A stretch of 64,000 bases of DNA from Phoebastria nigripes. Lineage: Eukaryota > Chordata > Aves > Procellariiformes > Diomedeidae. This document shows positions 63,501-64,000 of the stretch, one piece after another. Position 1 is the stretch's first letter. The number at the start of each line of letters is the position of its first letter. The DNA is taken from assembly GCA_035582835.1 (NCBI GenBank), contig JAYKAV010000689.1, forward strand, positions 186,001 to 250,000. Direction: 5' to 3'. A program made the translations under genes and the position numbers. Below the pieces are notes generated by a model. The model was not told where the DNA came from. It saw only the letters and a list, made by a program, of their open reading frames with translations, and did no database searches.

Positions 63501-64000
63501 GACACAAGCAGGATTATGAGTAATTACCTGCGTAATCACAGAAGAGGCAGGAAGAGCTCTGCTCTATTCAAGGTGGTGTTGAGAGGCAAGATACTTGATC
63601 TGCCTTTAACTTTCATGTTGAGTTGTGTCTTTCAACTTCTGCAATTTGCAGATGATGTTTTAGTTAGGAGGAATGTTAATGTGACAGCGTGTTCTCTCTT
63701 GGTGAGGAAAAGGTGACATGAGGCAAACAGCCGTTAAAAATATTTTGCTAGAGATCATGTCAGTAGATTTAACCTGTCAGACAAGACTTAATCTCTGAAC
63801 GAAAGCTTGAGGGCATCCAAGCCAAAAACCTGCTTTTAGGCACCATTTCCTTGCTGTTATGATTTTATGCTTAGCGCTTATTATCTGCTGCCACCAACAA
63901 CTCGCCAACCTAAAAAATTTTAAGCTTCTAAGAGCAAGAATTGTGACCCCAGATCCAACCTGGATCCAAGCATTTTATGTATCCCATGTGTTAATCCCAC
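60569..64000. other. Intergenic DNA, no gene recognised
   Basis: AT-rich unique sequence up to the window edge. It holds a plus-strand exon-like segment at 62294-62384 and a short inverted repeat (TATGATCA, TGC, TGATCATA at 61973-61991). Nothing else could be assigned. Confidence 0.6.
62294..62384 (+). other. Exon-like segment, 91 bp, strong splice sites and one open frame (plus strand)
   Basis: Acceptor GTTGCTGTTTTCAG lies directly before 62294 and donor GTGAGAAAT starts at 62385 after CCCAG. One frame is open across it (30 codons plus 1 nt), including SDTILCNATSPATANFTVIK, which has two possible N-glycosylation sites. Its entry phase (0) does not match the exit phase of the segment at 58168-58254, so the two cannot be adjacent coding exons. 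No family recognised. Confidence 0.22.

Noticed and set aside
1..64000. CRISPR arrays, bacterial operons, tRNA or rRNA genes, endogenous retroviral genes
   Set aside because: Looked for regularly spaced repeats, structural RNA signatures and retroviral-type LTR/gene organisation; none seen. The only reverse transcriptases are CR1 LINE type.

Overview
The window looks like avian genomic DNA. It carries several CR1 LINE retrotransposons, the dominant repeat family of birds, on an otherwise AT-rich, repeat-poor background. Only one protein-coding gene can be supported: MME (neprilysin, CD10), on the minus strand at the left edge. Two coding exons are visible. One (1943-2112) holds the start codon, cytoplasmic tail and transmembrane segment. 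The other is a 36-bp exon (474-509) at the start of the extracellular domain. The rest of MME lies left of position 1.

Layout. Positions 1-2112 hold MME coding exons and introns. From 2113 to about 10450 lies the 5' untranslated/promoter territory of MME, with two CpG islands (about 4800-6010, interrupted by a 65-N assembly gap, and about 9780-10450). Each island contains at least one strong minus-strand splice donor that could join a non-coding first exon to the MME start-codon exon. This suggests alternative MME promoters, as is known for the human gene. From 10451 to 64000 there is no recognisable protein-coding gene. This is intergenic DNA upstream of MME, containing four CR1 insertions, simple repeats, a possible hAT-like remnant and several exon-like splice-site pairs on the plus strand. 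Those pairs could belong to an unannotated transcript, but they are about as numerous as chance predicts.

Mobile elements. The largest insertion (about 18918-22440, minus strand) keeps decayed ORF1 esterase, endonuclease and reverse transcriptase regions. A second, distinct CR1 type (about 34079-35150, plus strand) keeps a reverse transcriptase fragment with an intact FADD box. Two short 3' ends (23832-23912 and 60440-60568) are also present. Single ambiguous bases (N) are strongly concentrated in the two long CR1 copies, which looks like an assembly or consensus artefact.

I see no CRISPR array, operon, tRNA or rRNA gene, intact transposon or clearly novel biological system. The observations most worth checking are the two-promoter arrangement of MME with out-of-frame upstream ORFs, the candidate plus-strand exons, and the CR1-specific ambiguity pattern.
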